Of a stretch of 5,877 nt of DNA, positions 5,823-5,877 are shown piece after piece. The DNA is from JAHJFW01 sp038065635. Lineage in GTDB: Bacteria; Patescibacteriota; Patescibacteriia; 2-12-FULL-60-25. The notes below the pieces were generated by a model. The model was not told the DNA's origin, searched no databases, and worked only from the letters and a program-made list of their open reading frames with translations. Location: positions 1 through 5,877 of the forward strand of contig JBBTQP010000048.1 of assembly GCA_038065635.1 (NCBI GenBank). Direction: 5' to 3'. A program made the position numbers and the translations under genes. Position 1 is the first letter of the stretch. Each line of letters starts with the position of its first letter.

Positions 5823-5877
5823 GTCATTGCGAGCCCCAGCAGGGGCGTGGCAATCTTTTCCACTCGTCATTGCGAGC
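5823..5877 (+). repeat. GTCATTGCGAG repeat unit plus start of a second unit, upstream of clpC
   Basis: GTCATTGCGAGC occurs at 5823-5834 and again at 5866-5877, a direct repeat with a 43-bp period that runs off the window. Within the unit, GCCCC (5833-5837) and GGGGC (5842-5846) form a 5-bp stem around AGCA, followed by GTGGCAATCT (5847-5856 region). The first 20 bases match the inverted partial copy at 1-20 at 19 positions. The unit ends about ten bases before the clpC start codon, so it would lie in the clpC leader or between clpC and an upstream gene. I see no convincing promoter in 5812-5877; clpC is probably transcribed from further upstream. Confidence 0.75.

Noticed and set aside
5823..5877. 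Regularly spaced GTCATTGCGAGC as the edge of a CRISPR array
   Set aside because: The shared core is short, other copies occur singly and in inverted orientation, and the intervening sequence carries the same GTGGCAATCT module at each site, fitting an intergenic repeat family.

Overview
This is a bacterial window of roughly even base composition carrying four protein genes, all on the minus strand (transcription runs from high to low coordinates). In transcription order they are a complete ClpC-type Clp/Hsp100 ATPase (3337-5811), a repeat-rich membrane protein with no recognised family (2288-3334), a membrane-anchored beta-propeller-like protein with PD40/TolB-type blades (863-2104), and a membrane-anchored DsbA-like thioredoxin-fold oxidoreductase (about 95-790). 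The standard genetic code fits: the stops are TAG, TAG, TAA and TGA, and no internal TGA is needed. No RNA gene, transposase or CRISPR array is visible.

The likely source is a member of the Candidate Phyla Radiation (Patescibacteria, Parcubacteria-like). This is an inference from style: short intergenic spacers filled with GTCATTGCGAG / GTGGCAATCT repeats and a GGGCGCA...TGCGCCC hairpin, small single-anchor envelope proteins with Pro/Ala-rich linkers, and a divergent but complete ClpC. No marker gene in the window proves it.

Layout from the left: a partial repeat (1-20), a hairpin with a T-run facing right (47-77), the DsbA-like gene, a short spacer holding a hairpin framed by 9-bp direct repeats (816-853), the propeller gene, a 183-bp spacer with a composite inverted-repeat element (about 2159-2266), the membrane protein gene with an exact 60-bp internal tandem repeat, then clpC separated from it by only 2 bp, and finally another copy of the repeat family (5823-5877). 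The partial repeats at the two window ends face each other in inverted orientation and match at 19 of 20 bases, so the four-gene block is bracketed by inverted copies.

Working model (inference): clpC and the membrane protein form one translationally coupled unit. The membrane protein has a long soluble, probably cytoplasmic, low-complexity N-terminal part and a C-terminal two-helix membrane hairpin, so it could be a membrane-bound partner, adaptor or substrate of ClpC. The two downstream genes place a propeller domain and a disulfide oxidoreductase outside the membrane. The propeller protein has exactly two cysteines, a plausible substrate disulfide for the DsbA-like protein. Together the block could be an envelope-associated assembly or quality-control module, but no partner gene in the window names the machine it serves.
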